A DNA stretch of 64,000 bases from Halomonas nitroreducens (GCF_003966155.1 NZ_RXNS01000012.1:87566-151565), one strand, 5' to 3'. Counted from the first letter of the stretch, positions 1 through 11,629 are shown. A program made the numbers and translations. The notes: a model not told the origin generated them from the sequence alone.

Positions 1-1
1 G

Positions 2-217
2 GTGGTCGTGCAGGTACTGGAAGGCGAGAACGCCATCGCCGCCAACCGCGACCTGATGGGCGCCACCAACCCGAAGGAAGCCGAGGCAGGCACCATCCGC
101 GCCGACTTCGCCCAGTCCATCGACGCCAACGCCGTCCACGGCTCCGACTCGCCGGAATCCGCGGCTCGCGAGATCGCCTATTTCTTCGAGGACAGCGAGA
201 TCTGCCCGCGCGGCTGA
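2..217 (+). CDS. ndk: Nucleoside diphosphate kinase, C-terminal part (cut by window edge)
   Basis: The enzyme transfers the terminal phosphate between nucleoside triphosphates and diphosphates through a phosphohistidine in the cytoplasm. Only the last 71 residues are in the window; the family is about 141 residues long, so the gene begins upstream of base 1. The catalytic-His block NAVHGSDS followed by [11 protein letters not shown] is visible and is diagnostic of the family. The first in-frame GTG is an internal codon, not the start. It lies directly upstream of rlmN, the usual order in this group. The identification is firm; nothing can be said about its 5' end. Confidence 0.95.
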   Translation: MVVQVLEGENAIAANRDLMGATNPKEAEAGTIRADFAQSIDANAVHGSDSPESAAREIAYFFEDSEICPRG

Positions 218-230
218 TCGCCTGTCATCG

Positions 231-251
231 GCGGGGGTGCCCCACCCCCGC
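231..251. terminator. Hairpin between ndk and rlmN
   Basis: A perfect 9-bp stem GCGGGGGTG/CACCCCCGC closes a CCC loop just after the ndk stop. There is no T-tract, so it may only slow polymerase or protect the 3' end. Whether it really terminates is inference. Confidence 0.5.
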
Positions 252-277
252 TCGGCCCCACCGACCCGCTGACTGCC

Positions 278-1405
278 ATGACCGCCACCACTGCTCCGCA
301 ACGCACCAACCTGCTCGGCATGACGCGCGAGGAGATGGAAGCCTTCTTCCTCTCCATCGGCGAGAAGAAGTTCCGTGCCTCGCAGGTGATGAAATGGATC
401 CATCACGAGGGCTGCGCCGACTTCGCGGCCATGACCAACCTCTCCAAGGCGCTGCGCACGCGCCTGGCCGAGGTCGCCGAGATCCGCGGCCCGGGCGTGG
501 TCTACGAAGGCACCTCCAGCGACGGTACCCGCAAGTGGGTGCTGGAAGTGGAGGACGGCAGCTACGTGGAGACCGTGCTGATCCCGGCCGAGAACGGCAA
601 GCGCCGGACCCTGTGCGTGTCCTCCCAGGTCGGCTGCTCGCTGGACTGCAGCTTCTGCTCCACCGGCAAGCAGGGCTTCCAGCGCAACCTCACCGCCGCC
701 GAGATCATCGGCCAGGTGTGGGTCGCCAGCAACAGCTTCGGGGCGCGCAAGGACACCGCCAACCGCCCGGTCACCAACGTGGTGATGATGGGCATGGGCG
801 AGCCGCTGCTGAACTATGACAACGTCGTGCCGGCCATGAAGCTGATGCTCGACGACAACGGCTACGGTCTCTCCAAGCGCCGCGTCACCCTCTCCACCTC
901 CGGGGTGGTGCCGATGCTCGACCGCCTCGGCGACGAGCTCGACGTGAGCCTGGCCATCTCGCTGCATGCCGCCAACGACGAGCTGCGCAACGAGCTGGTG
1001 CCGCTCAACCGCAAGTACAACATCCGCACCCTGCTCGACGCCTGCCAGCGTTACCTGGCCAAGTGCGACGACACGCGGATGGTCACCGTCGAGTACACGG
1101 TGATCAAGGGCGTCAACGACCAGCAGGAACATGCCCGTGAACTCGCGGCGCTGCTCGAGGAGCTGCCCTGCAAGATCAACCTGATCCCCTTCAACCCTTT
1201 CCCCCATTCGGGCTACGAGAAGCCGTCGCGCAACCAGGTGATGCGCTTCCAGCAGTGGCTCTATGAGCTCGGCTACACGGCGCCGATCCGCTCCACCCGC
1301 GGCGACGATATCGATGCTGCCTGCGGCCAGCTGGTCGGCCGCGTCAAGGATCGCACCCGTCGCCATGAGCGCTATATCCAGTCGATCCAGCTCGACGCCG
1401 ACTGA
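278..1405 (+). CDS. rlmN: 23S rRNA (A2503-C2)/tRNA (A37-C2) methyltransferase RlmN
   Basis: This radical-SAM enzyme methylates C2 of adenosine 2503 in 23S rRNA and, in relatives, A37 of some tRNAs. The 375-residue length is normal. The [4Fe-4S] motif CxxxCxxC is present at C120, C124 and C127 (CSLDCSFC), followed by [10 protein letters not shown] typical of RlmN/Cfr. The C-terminal cysteine that forms the covalent RNA intermediate lies in [10 protein letters not shown]. The ATG at 278 gives the usual N-terminus ([10 protein letters not shown]). It heads the cluster with pilW, rodZ, ispG and hisS, a conserved gammaproteobacterial arrangement. Confidence 0.97.
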   Translation: MTATTAPQRTNLLGMTREEMEAFFLSIGEKKFRASQVMKWIHHEGCADFAAMTNLSKALRTRLAEVAEIRGPGVVYEGTSSDGTRKWVLEVEDGSYVETVLIPAENGKRRTLCVSSQVGCSLDCSFCSTGKQGFQRNLTAAEIIGQVWVASNSFGARKDTANRPVTNVVMMGMGEPLLNYDNVVPAMKLMLDDNGYGLSKRRVTLSTSGVVPMLDRLGDELDVSLAISLHAANDELRNELVPLNRKYNIRTLLDACQRYLAKCDDTRMVTVEYTVIKGVNDQQEHARELAALLEELPCKINLIPFNPFPHSGYEKPSRNQVMRFQQWLYELGYTAPIRSTRGDDIDAACGQLVGRVKDRTRRHERYIQSIQLDAD

Positions 1406-1524
1406 GCCGGGGGTACCTTGACTTCAACTGGGCACGACGCTTTGATGGTCGGGCCTTTTTTCACCACCGGCCCGGCACCCCACGCCCCGCGCGGAGGGCG
1501 GTGCCCGCCACCAGAGAGGATGCC

Positions 1525-2268
1525 ATGCCCCGTCGCCCGCGCCTGCCCGGATTCCGACACCTGCCCGTCACCGTCCTCCTGGCCAGCGCGCTGTGGCTGA
1601 CCGGCTGTGCCGCCCAGCCCGGCGCGAGCACGCCGGCCACGCCGGAGACGGCCGACCCCGTGGCGGCCTATACCCGCCTCGGCGTGGCCTATCTCGAGCG
1701 CAATAACCTGCCCCGAGCCCTGTCGGCGCTGGACCGCGCCCTGGAGCTGGACCCCGAGGCCCCCGAGGCCCTGCAGGCCATGGCCATGGTCTACCAGCGG
1801 CAGGGCGAGACGGCCCTGGCCGACGAGACCTTTCGCCAGGCATTGCGCAGCGCCCCGGACCTGACCCGGGCGCGCAACAACTATGCCGCCTTCCTGTATG
1901 ATCAGGGACGCATCCGCGAGGCCTGTCAACAGCTCGAGCAGGCCACCGAAGACACCCAGTACGCCAACCGGGCCCAGCTGTTCACCAACCTCGGTCAGTG
2001 TCAGCGGGAGCTCGGTGACACCCAGGCCGCGCGCGAGAGCCTGGAGCGCGCCCGGAGCATCGATCCGCGACGGCCCGGCAGCTACCTGCGCCTGGCCGAG
2101 CTCGAATACGAGCAGGGCAACTATGCCCGGGCCGAGCGCGAGCTCGAGAGCTACCGGCGCCTGGCCGGCACCACGCCGGCGGCCCGCCGCCTGGCCCGCG
2201 ACATCGCCCAGGCCCGGGGAGGCCAGGTCGATGCGCCCTCACTGGATGCTTCCCGTGGCGCGCCCTGA
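1525..2268 (+). CDS. pilW: Type IV pilus biogenesis/stability lipoprotein PilW (PilF), TPR protein
   Basis: This is the outer-membrane pilotin-like lipoprotein that helps the PilQ secretin assemble. I place the start at ATG 1525, eight codons inside a longer GTG frame, because AGAGAGGA lies just upstream and the protein then begins with a proper lipoprotein signal peptide. A lipobox LTGC ends at about residue 28. Tandem tetratricopeptide repeats cover roughly residues 50-220 (for example AYTRLGVAYLERNNLPRALS and LGQCQRELGDTQAARESLER). Its position between rlmN and rodZ is the usual one for pilW. I see no other pilus genes in the window. Confidence 0.93.
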   Translation: MPRRPRLPGFRHLPVTVLLASALWLTGCAAQPGASTPATPETADPVAAYTRLGVAYLERNNLPRALSALDRALELDPEAPEALQAMAMVYQRQGETALADETFRQALRSAPDLTRARNNYAAFLYDQGRIREACQQLEQATEDTQYANRAQLFTNLGQCQRELGDTQAARESLERARSIDPRRPGSYLRLAELEYEQGNYARAERELESYRRLAGTTPAARRLARDIAQARGGQVDAPSLDASRGAP

Positions 2269-2300
2269 CCCCCGAGAATTTCAATGAAGGATGCCACGCC

Positions 2301-3320
2301 ATGAGCGACACCCATTCACAGGAGCCCGATGCCTTCGCTCCCCAGGCCTCGCCGGGCGAGCTGCTGCGACGCGAGCGCGAGGCCATGGAGCTGTCACGCG
2401 ACGAGGTCGCCGAGGCCCTGAACCTGCGCCCGGCCGTGATCGATGGCCTGGAGCGGGACAGCTACGAGGAGGTGCCGATCGTCACCTATCGGCGCGGCTA
2501 CCTGCGCAGCTACGCGAACCTGCTGGGCATCGACGCCGACCAGGTGCTGGCCGCCTACCAAGCACGCTTCGGCAGTGACGACGCGGAGCGCAAGGTGACG
2601 CCGGTCCACGTGGTCAACAAGCCGCCCTCGCGACTCGGCGCCTGGATGTTTCGCCTGGCCACCCTGGTGGTCATCGCCGGCCTGGTCGGCCTGACGCTGA
2701 TGTGGTGGCAGAGCCGCGGCGGCAGCCAGCCGCCCACCCCCGGCGACAATGCCCCGGTGGCCGTGGACAGCCTCGACGGCACCACCACCATCACCGAGGG
2801 CGGCGGCGAGCCGGCCCTGGCCGAGGCGACCGCCAGCCCCGCAGCCAGGGATGAAGCGACCGCCAGCGAGGCGCCCGGCGCCGACGCGGCCTCGGCCGAG
2901 ACAGCCTCGACGGAGGCCCCGTCCACGCCTGCTGCCGATGCCGATGCCGATGCCGATGCCGAGCCAGCAACCACGCCGGCAGGCGATGTCGCCACGCCCG
3001 AGCCCTCCGAGGACGAGACCACTGCCGCCGAGGCGGATACCGCCCCCGAGCCGGCCGGCGAGGCCCCGGCGCCCGACGCCGGCGTGCTGCGCCTGACCTT
3101 CAACGAGCAGTCCTGGACCGAGATCTTCGACGCCAGCAACGAACGCGTCTTCGTCGGCCTGCAGGAACCCGGCACCACGGCGCGCGTCGAAGGCGAACCG
3201 CCCTTCCGCCTGACCGTGGGCAACGCCACCGGCGTCGAGCTGGTCTGGCGCGGCGAGACCGTGGACCTGGGGTCGCGCGCCGGTGCCAACAACGTTGCCC
3301 GTTTCACTCTGGGAGAATGA
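2301..3320 (+). CDS. rodZ: Cytoskeletal/cell-shape protein RodZ
   Basis: RodZ links MreB filaments to the envelope elongation machinery. The 339-residue protein shows a cytoplasmic helix-turn-helix domain (about residues 15-85), one membrane segment near 115-135 ([19 protein letters not shown]), a long Ala/Thr/Glu/Asp-rich periplasmic linker (about 145-255) and a C-terminal DUF4115 beta domain ([20 protein letters not shown]). The linker contains an in-frame Asp-Ala run encoded by a 6-bp repeat (2934-2957). The C-terminal domain fixes the identity; the linker is low complexity and probably length-variable. It sits upstream of ispG, which begins 10 bp after its stop. Confidence 0.94.
   Translation: MSDTHSQEPDAFAPQASPGELLRREREAMELSRDEVAEALNLRPAVIDGLERDSYEEVPIVTYRRGYLRSYANLLGIDADQVLAAYQARFGSDDAERKVTPVHVVNKPPSRLGAWMFRLATLVVIAGLVGLTLMWWQSRGGSQPPTPGDNAPVAVDSLDGTTTITEGGGEPALAEATASPAARDEATASEAPGADAASAETASTEAPSTPAADADADADAEPATTPAGDVATPEPSEDETTAAEADTAPEPAGEAPAPDAGVLRLTFNEQSWTEIFDASNERVFVGLQEPGTTARVEGEPPFRLTVGNATGVELVWRGETVDLGSRAGANNVARFTLGE
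2934..2957 (+). repeat. Hexanucleotide microsatellite (GCCGAT)x4 inside rodZ
   Basis: Four exact copies of GCCGAT are followed by a variant GCCGAG, encoding (Ala-Asp)n in the periplasmic linker of RodZ. Copy-number change would keep frame because the unit is 6 bp. Confidence 0.9.
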
Positions 3321-3330
3321 GTCCGAGATC

Positions 3331-4446
3331 ATGCACGCACCATCGCCCATCACCAGACGCCACTCGCGGCGCATCCATGTCGGCAACGTCCCGGTCGGGG
3401 GCGGCGCCCCGATCTCCGTCCAGAGCATGACCAACACCGACACCCTGGACGTGGCCGCTACCGTGGCCCAGATCCGCCAGCTGGAGAACGCCGGCGCCGA
3501 TATCGTTCGCGTCTCGGTGCCCAGCATGGACGCCGCCGAGGCCTTCGGCCGCATCAAGCGCGAGGTGCAGGTCCCGCTGGTCGCGGATATCCACTTCGAC
3601 TACCGGATCGCCCTGCGCGTCGCCGAACTGGGCGTCGACTGCCTGCGCATCAACCCCGGCAACATCGGCCGCGAGGATCGCGTGCAGGCGGTCGTCAGTG
3701 CCGCCCGGGACAATGGCATCCCGATCCGCATCGGCGTCAATGCCGGCTCGCTGGAGAAGGACCTGCAGAAGAAGTACGGCGAGCCCACCCCGGCGGCCCT
3801 GGTCGAGTCCGCGATGCGCCATATCGACCACCTGGAGCGCCTCGGCTTCCCCGACTTCAAGGTCAGCGTCAAGGCCTCCGATGTGTTCATGGCCGTGGCC
3901 GCCTACCGCGAGCTGGCGGGCCGCATCGAACAGCCACTGCACCTCGGCATCACCGAGGCCGGCGGGCTGCGCTCGGGCACAGTCAAGTCATCCATCGGCC
4001 TGGGCATGCTGCTGATGGACGGTATCGGCGATACCATCCGGGTCTCGCTGGCCGCCGATCCGGTCGAGGAGATCAAGGTCGGCTTCGACATGCTCAAGAG
4101 CCTGCGGCTGCGGGCCAAGGGTATCAATTTCGTCGCCTGCCCCAGCTGCTCGCGCCAGAACTTCGATGTCATTGGCACCATGAATGCCCTGGAAGAGCGT
4201 CTGGAAGACGTCCTGACCCCGCTCGATGTCTCGGTCATCGGCTGTGTGGTCAACGGCCCCGGCGAGGCCAAGGAAAGCGACATCGGCCTGACCGGCGGTG
4301 ACCCGGCCAACCTCGTCTACATCGACGGCAAGCCGGCCAGCAAGCTGCGCAACGACCACCTGGTCGACGACCTGGAGCGGCTGATCCGCGACAAGGTCCG
4401 AGAGAAGCAGCAGGCCGAACAGGACGTCATCGCCCGGGACGCCTGA
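3331..4446 (+). CDS. ispG: 4-hydroxy-3-methylbut-2-enyl diphosphate synthase (GcpE/IspG)
   Basis: IspG performs the penultimate step of the MEP isoprenoid pathway, reducing 2-C-methyl-erythritol cyclodiphosphate with a [4Fe-4S] cluster. The cluster cysteines are seen in ACPSCSRQ and in the later [12 protein letters not shown] block, with the conserved Glu in between. I start at ATG 3331 ([14 protein letters not shown]), giving 371 residues, the normal length; an open frame extends further upstream into rodZ but lacks family sequence. Neighbours rodZ and hisS match the E. coli-type order. Confidence 0.97.
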   Translation: MHAPSPITRRHSRRIHVGNVPVGGGAPISVQSMTNTDTLDVAATVAQIRQLENAGADIVRVSVPSMDAAEAFGRIKREVQVPLVADIHFDYRIALRVAELGVDCLRINPGNIGREDRVQAVVSAARDNGIPIRIGVNAGSLEKDLQKKYGEPTPAALVESAMRHIDHLERLGFPDFKVSVKASDVFMAVAAYRELAGRIEQPLHLGITEAGGLRSGTVKSSIGLGMLLMDGIGDTIRVSLAADPVEEIKVGFDMLKSLRLRAKGINFVACPSCSRQNFDVIGTMNALEERLEDVLTPLDVSVIGCVVNGPGEAKESDIGLTGGDPANLVYIDGKPASKLRNDHLVDDLERLIRDKVREKQQAEQDVIARDA

Positions 4447-4474
4447 TCCCGACGACCCTCTCAAGGAGCAAGCA

Positions 4475-5770
<1,296 letters not shown>

Positions 5771-5799
5771 CGGCCCGCGGACAGCAAAGGAGACCGCCC

Positions 5800-6459
5800 G
5801 TGGCGGAGCTGAGAACCGAAGAAGAGCAGCTGGAAGCCATCAAGCGCTGGTGGAAGGAAAACGGCACCTCGCTGGTCGTCGGCGCGGTGATCGCCGCCGC
5901 CGGGGTCTTCGGCTGGAAGGCCTGGCAGGACTACCAGACCGGCCAGGCCGAGGCCGCCTCACAGCGCTACCAGCAGCTGCTCACCCTGAGTGGCCAGGAC
6001 GCACTCGACGAGGCCGCCCGCCAGCAGGCCGATGACCTGGTGACGACCCTCACCGAGGACCACGGCGATAGCCTCTATGCCGACCTGGCCCGGCTGCTGG
6101 ACGCCCGCCTGGCCGTGCAGGCCGGCGATACCGCCGCCGCCCGCACCGCCCTGGAGGGGCTGATCGACGAGAGCCCTCGCCCCTACCTGCAGGGCCTGGC
6201 GCGGCTGCGCCTGGCCCGCCTGCAGCTCGCCGCCGACGACGCCGAGGCGGCGCTGGCCTCCCTGGACGGCGAGATCCCCGCGCCCCTGGCCGCCCAGCGG
6301 GCCGATATTCGCGGCGATGCCCACCTGGCGCTCGGCGACCGCGAGGCGGCCCGTGACGCCTGGCGCGAGGCGCTCAGCCTGTCCGAGGCGAGCGACCAGC
6401 CGCTTTATGGCGTGCAACTCAAGCTGGATGACCTGGGCGTCGAGGAGACCACCTCATGA
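5800..6459 (+). CDS. YfgM-family ancillary SecYEG translocon subunit
   Basis: YfgM is an inner-membrane protein with a periplasmic TPR-like domain that associates with the SecYEG translocon and periplasmic chaperones. The 219-residue product starts at GTG 5800 behind AAAGGAG. A short cytoplasmic N-terminus (ELRTEEEQLEAIKRWWKENG) precedes one membrane helix (about residues 22-42). The rest is Ala/Leu-rich helical repeats. Its stop overlaps the bamB start by 4 bp (ATGA), so translation is probably coupled. The family is recognised by the N-terminal motif and by the hisS-yfgM-bamB-der order. Confidence 0.92.
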   Translation: MAELRTEEEQLEAIKRWWKENGTSLVVGAVIAAAGVFGWKAWQDYQTGQAEAASQRYQQLLTLSGQDALDEAARQQADDLVTTLTEDHGDSLYADLARLLDARLAVQAGDTAAARTALEGLIDESPRPYLQGLARLRLARLQLAADDAEAALASLDGEIPAPLAAQRADIRGDAHLALGDREAARDAWREALSLSEASDQPLYGVQLKLDDLGVEETTS

Positions 6460-7604
6460 AAGCGAGCTTCATGATCGCCGCCACCGCGGCGCTGGGCCTG
6501 CTGGCCGGCTGTGCCGGCCAGGTGGAGCCCCAGTACCCGCCGAAGGAGCTGCAGGACACCGCGGGCACCACCTCTGCCGAGACGCTGTGGCACGAGCAGG
6601 TCGGCGACGGCCTGGGTCTGGGCGGCTATCCCCTGTCGCCAGCCCGGGACGGTGACGTCATCTTCGCCGCCGACCAGCATGGCCTGGTCCAGGCCCGGGA
6701 TGCGAGCAGTGGCGAGACTCGCTGGACCGTCGAGCTTTCCGCCGGCGCCTCCAGCGGCCTGACCGCCGTGGCCGACCGCGTCTACCTGGGCACCCGCAAC
6801 GGCGAGGTCCTGGCCCTCGATCAGGCCGACGGCAAGGTGCTGTGGCGCACCCGGGTCAGCAGCGAGGTGCTGGCCGCGCCCCAGGCCAACCGCGAGCTGC
6901 TGGTGGTCCAGGCCGTGGACGGCAAGGTCACCGCCCTGGATCGCGAGAGCGGCGCCGAACGCTGGGTCTACAGTGCCTCGCGCCCGTCGCTGACCCTGCG
7001 CAGCACCGGCACCCCCCGGGTGATCGACCAGGTCACCTTCGCCGGCCTGGCCAACGGCCGCCTGGTCACCCTCGACAATCGCGTGGGCCAGCCCCTCTGG
7101 GAGCGCCGCATCGCCACGCCCGAGGGCCGCAGCGAGATCGAGCGCCTGGTCGACCTGGCCGGTCAGCCGATCCTGACCCAGGACGGCCGGCTCTTCGTCA
7201 CCAGCTACAACGGCCGCCTGGTGGCCCTCGAGGCCACCACCGGCGAGATCCTCTGGTCCCGCGACGTCTCCAGCTACCGCACCCCGGTGCTGGTCGGCGA
7301 CTTCCTGTTCGTGGTTGACGAGGCCAGTCACCTGGTAGCCCTGAACGCCGGCAACGGCGAGGAGCTGTGGCGTCTCGAGGCCCTCGAGGGCCGCGGGCTC
7401 ACCGACCCGGCCTTCGCCGACGGCCGCCTGGTGCTGGGCGACTTCGAGGGCTACCTCCACTTTATCGATGCCCGTGAGGGCGCCCTCGTCGGTCGCACCG
7501 AGATCGACGGCTCCGGCATCAGCGTCCGCCCGCTCACCGACGGCCGTCGCGTCTATGCCCTGGCCGACGACGGCAGCCTAGAGGCCCTGGAACTGCAACC
7601 ATGA
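6456..7604 (+). CDS. bamB: Outer membrane protein assembly lipoprotein BamB
   Basis: BamB is the beta-propeller lipoprotein of the BAM complex that folds outer-membrane proteins. The 382-residue product has a signal peptide and lipobox LLAGCAGQ (Cys near residue 20), followed by repeated PQQ-type blades such as [39 protein letters not shown] and [18 protein letters not shown]. It overlaps yfgM upstream and der downstream, each by 4 bp, so the three are translated as a coupled unit. Confidence 0.96.
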   Translation: MKASFMIAATAALGLLAGCAGQVEPQYPPKELQDTAGTTSAETLWHEQVGDGLGLGGYPLSPARDGDVIFAADQHGLVQARDASSGETRWTVELSAGASSGLTAVADRVYLGTRNGEVLALDQADGKVLWRTRVSSEVLAAPQANRELLVVQAVDGKVTALDRESGAERWVYSASRPSLTLRSTGTPRVIDQVTFAGLANGRLVTLDNRVGQPLWERRIATPEGRSEIERLVDLAGQPILTQDGRLFVTSYNGRLVALEATTGEILWSRDVSSYRTPVLVGDFLFVVDEASHLVALNAGNGEELWRLEALEGRGLTDPAFADGRLVLGDFEGYLHFIDAREGALVGRTEIDGSGISVRPLTDGRRVYALADDGSLEALELQP

Positions 7605-9004
7605 CCCCCGTGATCGCTCTGGTCGGCCGCCCCAACGTGGGCAAGTCGACCCTGTTCAACCGCCTGACCCGCTCCCGCGACGCCCTGGTGGCCGACTTCC
7701 CGGGGCTGACCCGGGATCGCAAGTACGGCAACGGCGTGCTCGGCGGCAAGGCCTACACGGTGATCGACACCGGCGGCATCAGCGGCGACGAGGAAGGCAT
7801 CGACGCGGCCATGGCCGAGCAGTCACTGCAGGCCATCGACGAGGCCGACATCGTACTGTTCCTGGTCGACGGCCGCAGCGGCCTCAACGTGGCCGACGAG
7901 GCCATCGCCAACCATCTGCGCATCAACCAGAAGAAGACCTGGCTGGTGGTCAACAAGACCGACGGCCTGGAAGAGCACTCCGCCATGGCGGACTTCTGGC
8001 AGCTCGGCCTCGGCGACCCGCGGCCGATCGCCGCCGCCCATGGCCGCAACGTCACCGCGCTGATCGAGGAGGTGCTCACCCCTTTCCCCGAGCGCGACGA
8101 GGACATCCCCGCCGACACCGGCACCAAGGGCATCCGTATCGGGGTGATCGGCCGGCCCAACGTGGGCAAGTCGACCCTGGTCAATCGCCTGCTCGGCGAG
8201 GAGCGGGTGGTGGTCTTCGACGAGGCCGGCACCACCCGGGACGCCATCGAGATTCCCTTCGAGCGCCGCGGCAAGCCCTACGTGCTGGTGGACACCGCCG
8301 GCGTGCGACGCCGCAAGAACGTCCGCGAGGTGGCCGAGAAGTTCTCGATCATCAAGACCCTGGAGGCCATCAAGGAGTGCCATGTCGCCATCATGGTGCT
8401 GGATGCCCGCAGCGGCCTGGTGGAGCAGGACCTGCACCTGCTCGACTACGTGCTGACCAGCGGTCGCGCCCTGGTGCTGGCGGTCAACAAGTGGGACGGG
8501 CTGGAGAGCGAGGCCAAGGACAGGATGCGCACCGAGATCAAGCGCCGCCTGGGCTTCGCCGACTACGCCGAACTGCACTTCATCTCGGCGCTGCACGGCA
8601 CCGGCGTGGGCGACCTCTACCCCTCGCTGGAACGGGCCTTCGCCTCCGCCAACAGCCACTGGTCCACCAACCGGCTGACCAACATCCTCCAGGACGCCGT
8701 GGAGCAGCACCAGCCACCGATGGTCAACGGCCGGCGCATCAAGCTGCGCATGGCCCACCAGGGCGGCAGCAACCCGCCGATCATCGTCGTCCACGGCAAC
8801 CAGACGGACTCACTGCCCGAGGCCTACAAGCGCTACCTGACCAACACCTTCCGCAAGGTGCTCAAGGTGCGCGGCACCCCGATGCGCTTCGAGTTCCGTT
8901 CGGGCAAGAATCCCTACGACAACCTGGCCGGCGCCAGCGACCGGGAGAAAGCCAAGAAGCGCGAGCTGGACCGCACCAAGGAGGCCCGCCGCGGCCGTCG
9001 CTGA
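7601..9004 (+). CDS. der: Ribosome-assembly GTPase Der (EngA)
   Basis: Der is an essential tandem-GTPase that acts in 50S ribosomal subunit maturation. Two complete G domains are visible: each has a P-loop [10 protein letters not shown] (near residues 8 and 185), and NKTD and NKWD serve as the G4 motifs. A KH-like domain occupies the C-terminal third (about residues 360-467) and ends in a basic tail. The length of 467 is normal for the longer gammaproteobacterial form. It is the last gene of the bamB cluster and is followed by a strong hairpin. Confidence 0.97.
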   Translation: MTPVIALVGRPNVGKSTLFNRLTRSRDALVADFPGLTRDRKYGNGVLGGKAYTVIDTGGISGDEEGIDAAMAEQSLQAIDEADIVLFLVDGRSGLNVADEAIANHLRINQKKTWLVVNKTDGLEEHSAMADFWQLGLGDPRPIAAAHGRNVTALIEEVLTPFPERDEDIPADTGTKGIRIGVIGRPNVGKSTLVNRLLGEERVVVFDEAGTTRDAIEIPFERRGKPYVLVDTAGVRRRKNVREVAEKFSIIKTLEAIKECHVAIMVLDARSGLVEQDLHLLDYVLTSGRALVLAVNKWDGLESEAKDRMRTEIKRRLGFADYAELHFISALHGTGVGDLYPSLERAFASANSHWSTNRLTNILQDAVEQHQPPMVNGRRIKLRMAHQGGSNPPIIVVHGNQTDSLPEAYKRYLTNTFRKVLKVRGTPMRFEFRSGKNPYDNLAGASDREKAKKRELDRTKEARRGRR

Positions 9005-9033
9005 CACGCTCGCCAGCTCTGCCCCTCACCGCC

Positions 9034-9067
9034 CCGCCCGGTCCGTGCACGCTCACGGGCCGGGCGG
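9034..9067. terminator. GC-rich hairpin downstream of der
   Basis: A 14-bp stem (9034-9047 with 9054-9067, one mismatch) closes a 6-nt loop. It lies 30 bp after the der stop and has no T-tract. It is the likely end of the rlmN-der transcription unit, by position. Confidence 0.6.
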
Positions 9068-9217
9068 TGTCGTCAGCGGTCGACAGCTTCGCCTCGGCGG
9101 CACGCCGAAGGCCCTCGCCGGCCCTTGACCCGCCACGCCGGCACCCCTCAAATACGCCGCTCCTGCCACAGCGTTGACCGTGCGCAGAATCACCCTCGCC
9201 CCCACCGGAGACCCTCG

Positions 9218-9838
9218 ATGCGTTCCCGTTGCCTTCCACGCCGCTGGCGCCTGCTGGCTCCCCTCTGCCTGGCCGCCCTGCTCGGCGGCTGCCTGGCGCT
9301 GCCCCAGACCGGCCTGTTCGCCTTTCGCCTTGCGGTCACCTCGCTGGGCGTGGAGGAGGTGCGTATCGGCCCCTACGCCCTCGACGCCCGGCTGGATACC
9401 AGCGACCTCACCTCGCTGATCGCCTCGAGCCTGGGCGCGGGCAGCCTGCCGGTTCAGGCCACCCTGGCCCTGGGCCTCGGCCTGCCCGCCGGCATGCCGC
9501 CGGTGGAGATGGCCGGCTTCCGCTGGCGCCTGGACGTGCCCGGCGCCGAGGCGCTGAGCGGTCGCTACCAGCAGGACGTGACCCTCAACGCCGCCAGCGA
9601 TGCCAAGCTGCGCCTGCCCGTGGCCTTCGATGTGCTGGCCACGGACCGCCGTCGCCTGGCCCCGGTGGTGGAGCTCGCCAGCCAGCTCGCCCGCCGCGGC
9701 GAACTGCCCGCCGGCAGCGAGCTGGCGATCACCCCCGGCGACCTCCGCGGCCTCGGCATGACACTTCCCGCCGGCCTGCTGACCCCGACGATCCGCATGG
9801 CCGTGGGCGAGGACGGCGAGCTGGTGCCCCAGGGCTGA
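9218..9838 (+). CDS. Putative LEA14-like lipoprotein, function unknown
   Basis: The 206-residue product starts at ATG 9218 behind CCGGAG and shows a basic N-terminus, hydrophobic stretch and lipobox LLGGC (Cys near residue 25), so it should be a lipoprotein. The remainder is rich in Leu, Ala and Gly with alternating hydrophobic residues (FRLAVTSLGVEEVRIGPYAL), resembling the beta-sandwich LEA14/WHy fold used by some Halomonas and Pseudomonas lipoproteins. That family call is an inference from pattern. It is convergent with the ATPase gene downstream; their stops abut at 9838/9839. Confidence 0.7.
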   Translation: MRSRCLPRRWRLLAPLCLAALLGGCLALPQTGLFAFRLAVTSLGVEEVRIGPYALDARLDTSDLTSLIASSLGAGSLPVQATLALGLGLPAGMPPVEMAGFRWRLDVPGAEALSGRYQQDVTLNAASDAKLRLPVAFDVLATDRRRLAPVVELASQLARRGELPAGSELAITPGDLRGLGMTLPAGLLTPTIRMAVGEDGELVPQG

Positions 9839-10708
9839 TCAAGGCGAGGCCTGCAGCCGGCGCGTGCCCACCCACTGGCAGGCGAACTGCCAGGCCACCC
9901 GGCCGCTGCGCCCGCCGCGCAGGGTGGCGAAGCGTAGCGCCTCGGCACGGGCCTCGGGCGTCCAGTCCGCGGGCATGCCGAGGTGCCCGACCCAGTGACG
10001 GCAGGCTTCCAGATAGACCTCCTGGTTGAAGGGATGGAAGCCCAGCCAGAGCCCGAAGCGGTCGGAGAGCGAGATCTTCTCTTCCACGGCGTCGCCATGG
10101 TGCAGTTCGTCGCCCACCAGGCGGGTGGCATCGTTGTCGCTCATCGACTCGGGCAGCAGGTGGCGGCGGTTGGAGGTGGCGTAGAGCAGCACGTTCTCGG
10201 GCGGGCCGGTGAGCGCCCCGTCGAGCACGCTCTTCAGCGCCTTGTAGGCGTCATCGTGCCCCTCGAAGGACAGGTCGTCGCAGTAGACCACGAAGCGATG
10301 GCGTTCGCGGCGCAGCCCCTCGACCAGGCTCGGCAGGCCGGCCAGGTCGTGGCGGTCGACCTGCACCAGCCGCAGGCCCTCGGCAGCCAGGTCGTTGAGC
10401 AACGCCCGGACCAGCGAGGACTTGCCGCTGCCCCGGGCGCCCCACAGCAGGGCGTGGTTGGCGGGATGGCCGCGCAGGAAGGCGCGGGTATTGTCGACCA
10501 GGGCCTGCTTCTGGCGCTCGATGCCCAGCAGCGCCGCCAGGCCCAGGGTATCTCGGGGCGGTACCGGCATCAGGCGTCCACCCAGGGCATGACGCTGCCA
10601 GAGGGCGGCGATATCGCGGTCCCAGTCGATCTCGACCGGGGTCGGCGGCAGCCAGGGTTCGAGCCGCTCCACCAGGTGCAGCAGGCGCCGCGCCAGCTCC
10701 TCGTCCAT
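9839..10708 (-). CDS. DUF815-family AAA+ ATPase
   Basis: The product is a cytoplasmic ATPase of unknown role. The P-loop is LLWGARGSGKSSLVRALL (about residues 103-120), the Walker B-like segment is RFVVYCDDLSFEG, and a sensor-1 Asn is in LLYATSNRRHLLPE. This layout, with the DNxATRLVGDELHHGDAVEEKISLSDRFGLWLGF block, is typical of DUF815 (COG2607). I use the ATG at 10708, preceded by AAGGAGGAA, giving 289 residues, rather than the longer upstream frame. It is divergent from the M48 protease gene. Confidence 0.92.
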   Translation of the reverse strand: MDEELARRLLHLVERLEPWLPPTPVEIDWDRDIAALWQRHALGGRLMPVPPRDTLGLAALLGIERQKQALVDNTRAFLRGHPANHALLWGARGSGKSSLVRALLNDLAAEGLRLVQVDRHDLAGLPSLVEGLRRERHRFVVYCDDLSFEGHDDAYKALKSVLDGALTGPPENVLLYATSNRRHLLPESMSDNDATRLVGDELHHGDAVEEKISLSDRFGLWLGFHPFNQEVYLEACRHWVGHLGMPADWTPEARAEALRFATLRGGRSGRVAWQFACQWVGTRRLQASP

Positions 10709-10739
10709 GGACTTCCTCCTTCGTTGCAGGTTTCGCGGT

Positions 10740-10767
10740 TTGACCTCGCGGGCGTTCGGGGTATCTT
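10740..10767 (+). promoter_or_regulatory. Sigma70-type promoter for the M48 protease gene
   Basis: TTGACC (10740-10745) and TATCTT (10762-10767) are separated by 16 bp. They sit 61 bp before the lipoprotein protease start in the divergent intergenic region. Confidence 0.55.
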
Positions 10768-10828
10768 GTGGCGAACCGTGACAAGCCGTCCAGTGGCATC
10801 GCCCCTGGCGGCCCCAGGAGGAGCCCAG

Positions 10829-11629
10829 ATGCGTTGGATACATGGAGTGGCCGTGGGGGCGCTGAGCCTCGCCCTGGCGGCCTGCACCACCTCACCCACC
10901 GGTCGCTCGCAGCTGACCCTGATGTCCGACCAGCAGCTCGACCAGATGGGTGCCCAGGCCTTCGCCCAGTACCAGCAGGAGCGCTCCACCGTGGGCGGCG
11001 CCCCCTACCGCTATGTGCAGTGCGTGACCGAGGCCATCGTCCGCACCCTGCCGGCGCAGGCCCGTGACGGGGGCTGGCAGGTACGGGTCTTCGAGGACGA
11101 GTCGGCCAACGCCTTCGCCCTGCCCGGCGGCTATGTGGGGGTCAACACCGGTCTGCTCGACATCGCCGAGAACCAGGACCAGCTGGCCGCGGTCATCGGC
11201 CACGAGATCGGCCATGTGCTGGCCCATCATGCCAATGAGCGCGCCTCGACCCAGAGTGCCACCCAGCTCGGCCTCTCGGTGCTGTCGTCGGCGGCGGGCC
11301 TGGAGGGCGCCGGCGGTGAGCAGGTCATGGCCGCCATGGGCCTGGGCGCCCAGTACGGCATTCTGCTGCCCTTCTCGCGGCGCCACGAGAGCGAGGCCGA
11401 CGTGATCGGCCTGCAGCTGATGGCCGAGGCCGGCTTCGACCCCCGGGCCAGCGTGGCCCTGTGGCGGAACATGAGTGCCGCCGGCGGCGGCCAGCCCCCG
11501 GAGTGGATGTCCACCCACCCCAGCCACGGCAGCCGTATCGCCGGTCTCGAGGCCGAGATTCCCGAGGTCCTGCCCCGCTTTGAACAGGCCCGACAGGCCG
11601 GTCGCCCCCCGAACTGCGGGCGTCCCTGA
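10829..11629 (+). CDS. M48-family metalloprotease lipoprotein (LoiP/YcaL-like)
   Basis: This is a zinc metallopeptidase attached to the outer membrane and expected to take part in envelope protein quality control. The start at ATG 10829 follows AGGAGGA. The signal peptide ends in lipobox LAAC (Cys19). The zinc motif HEIGH is at residues 125-129, and the third ligand Glu lies in RRHESEADVIGL. The C-terminus SHGSRIAGLEAEIPE carries the second His typical of M48. At 266 residues it matches the short BepA-lacking-TPR type. The exact orthologue among LoiP, YcaL and similar proteins cannot be settled from sequence alone. Confidence 0.93.
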   Translation: MRWIHGVAVGALSLALAACTTSPTGRSQLTLMSDQQLDQMGAQAFAQYQQERSTVGGAPYRYVQCVTEAIVRTLPAQARDGGWQVRVFEDESANAFALPGGYVGVNTGLLDIAENQDQLAAVIGHEIGHVLAHHANERASTQSATQLGLSVLSSAAGLEGAGGEQVMAAMGLGAQYGILLPFSRRHESEADVIGLQLMAEAGFDPRASVALWRNMSAAGGGQPPEWMSTHPSHGSRIAGLEAEIPEVLPRFEQARQAGRPPNCGRP

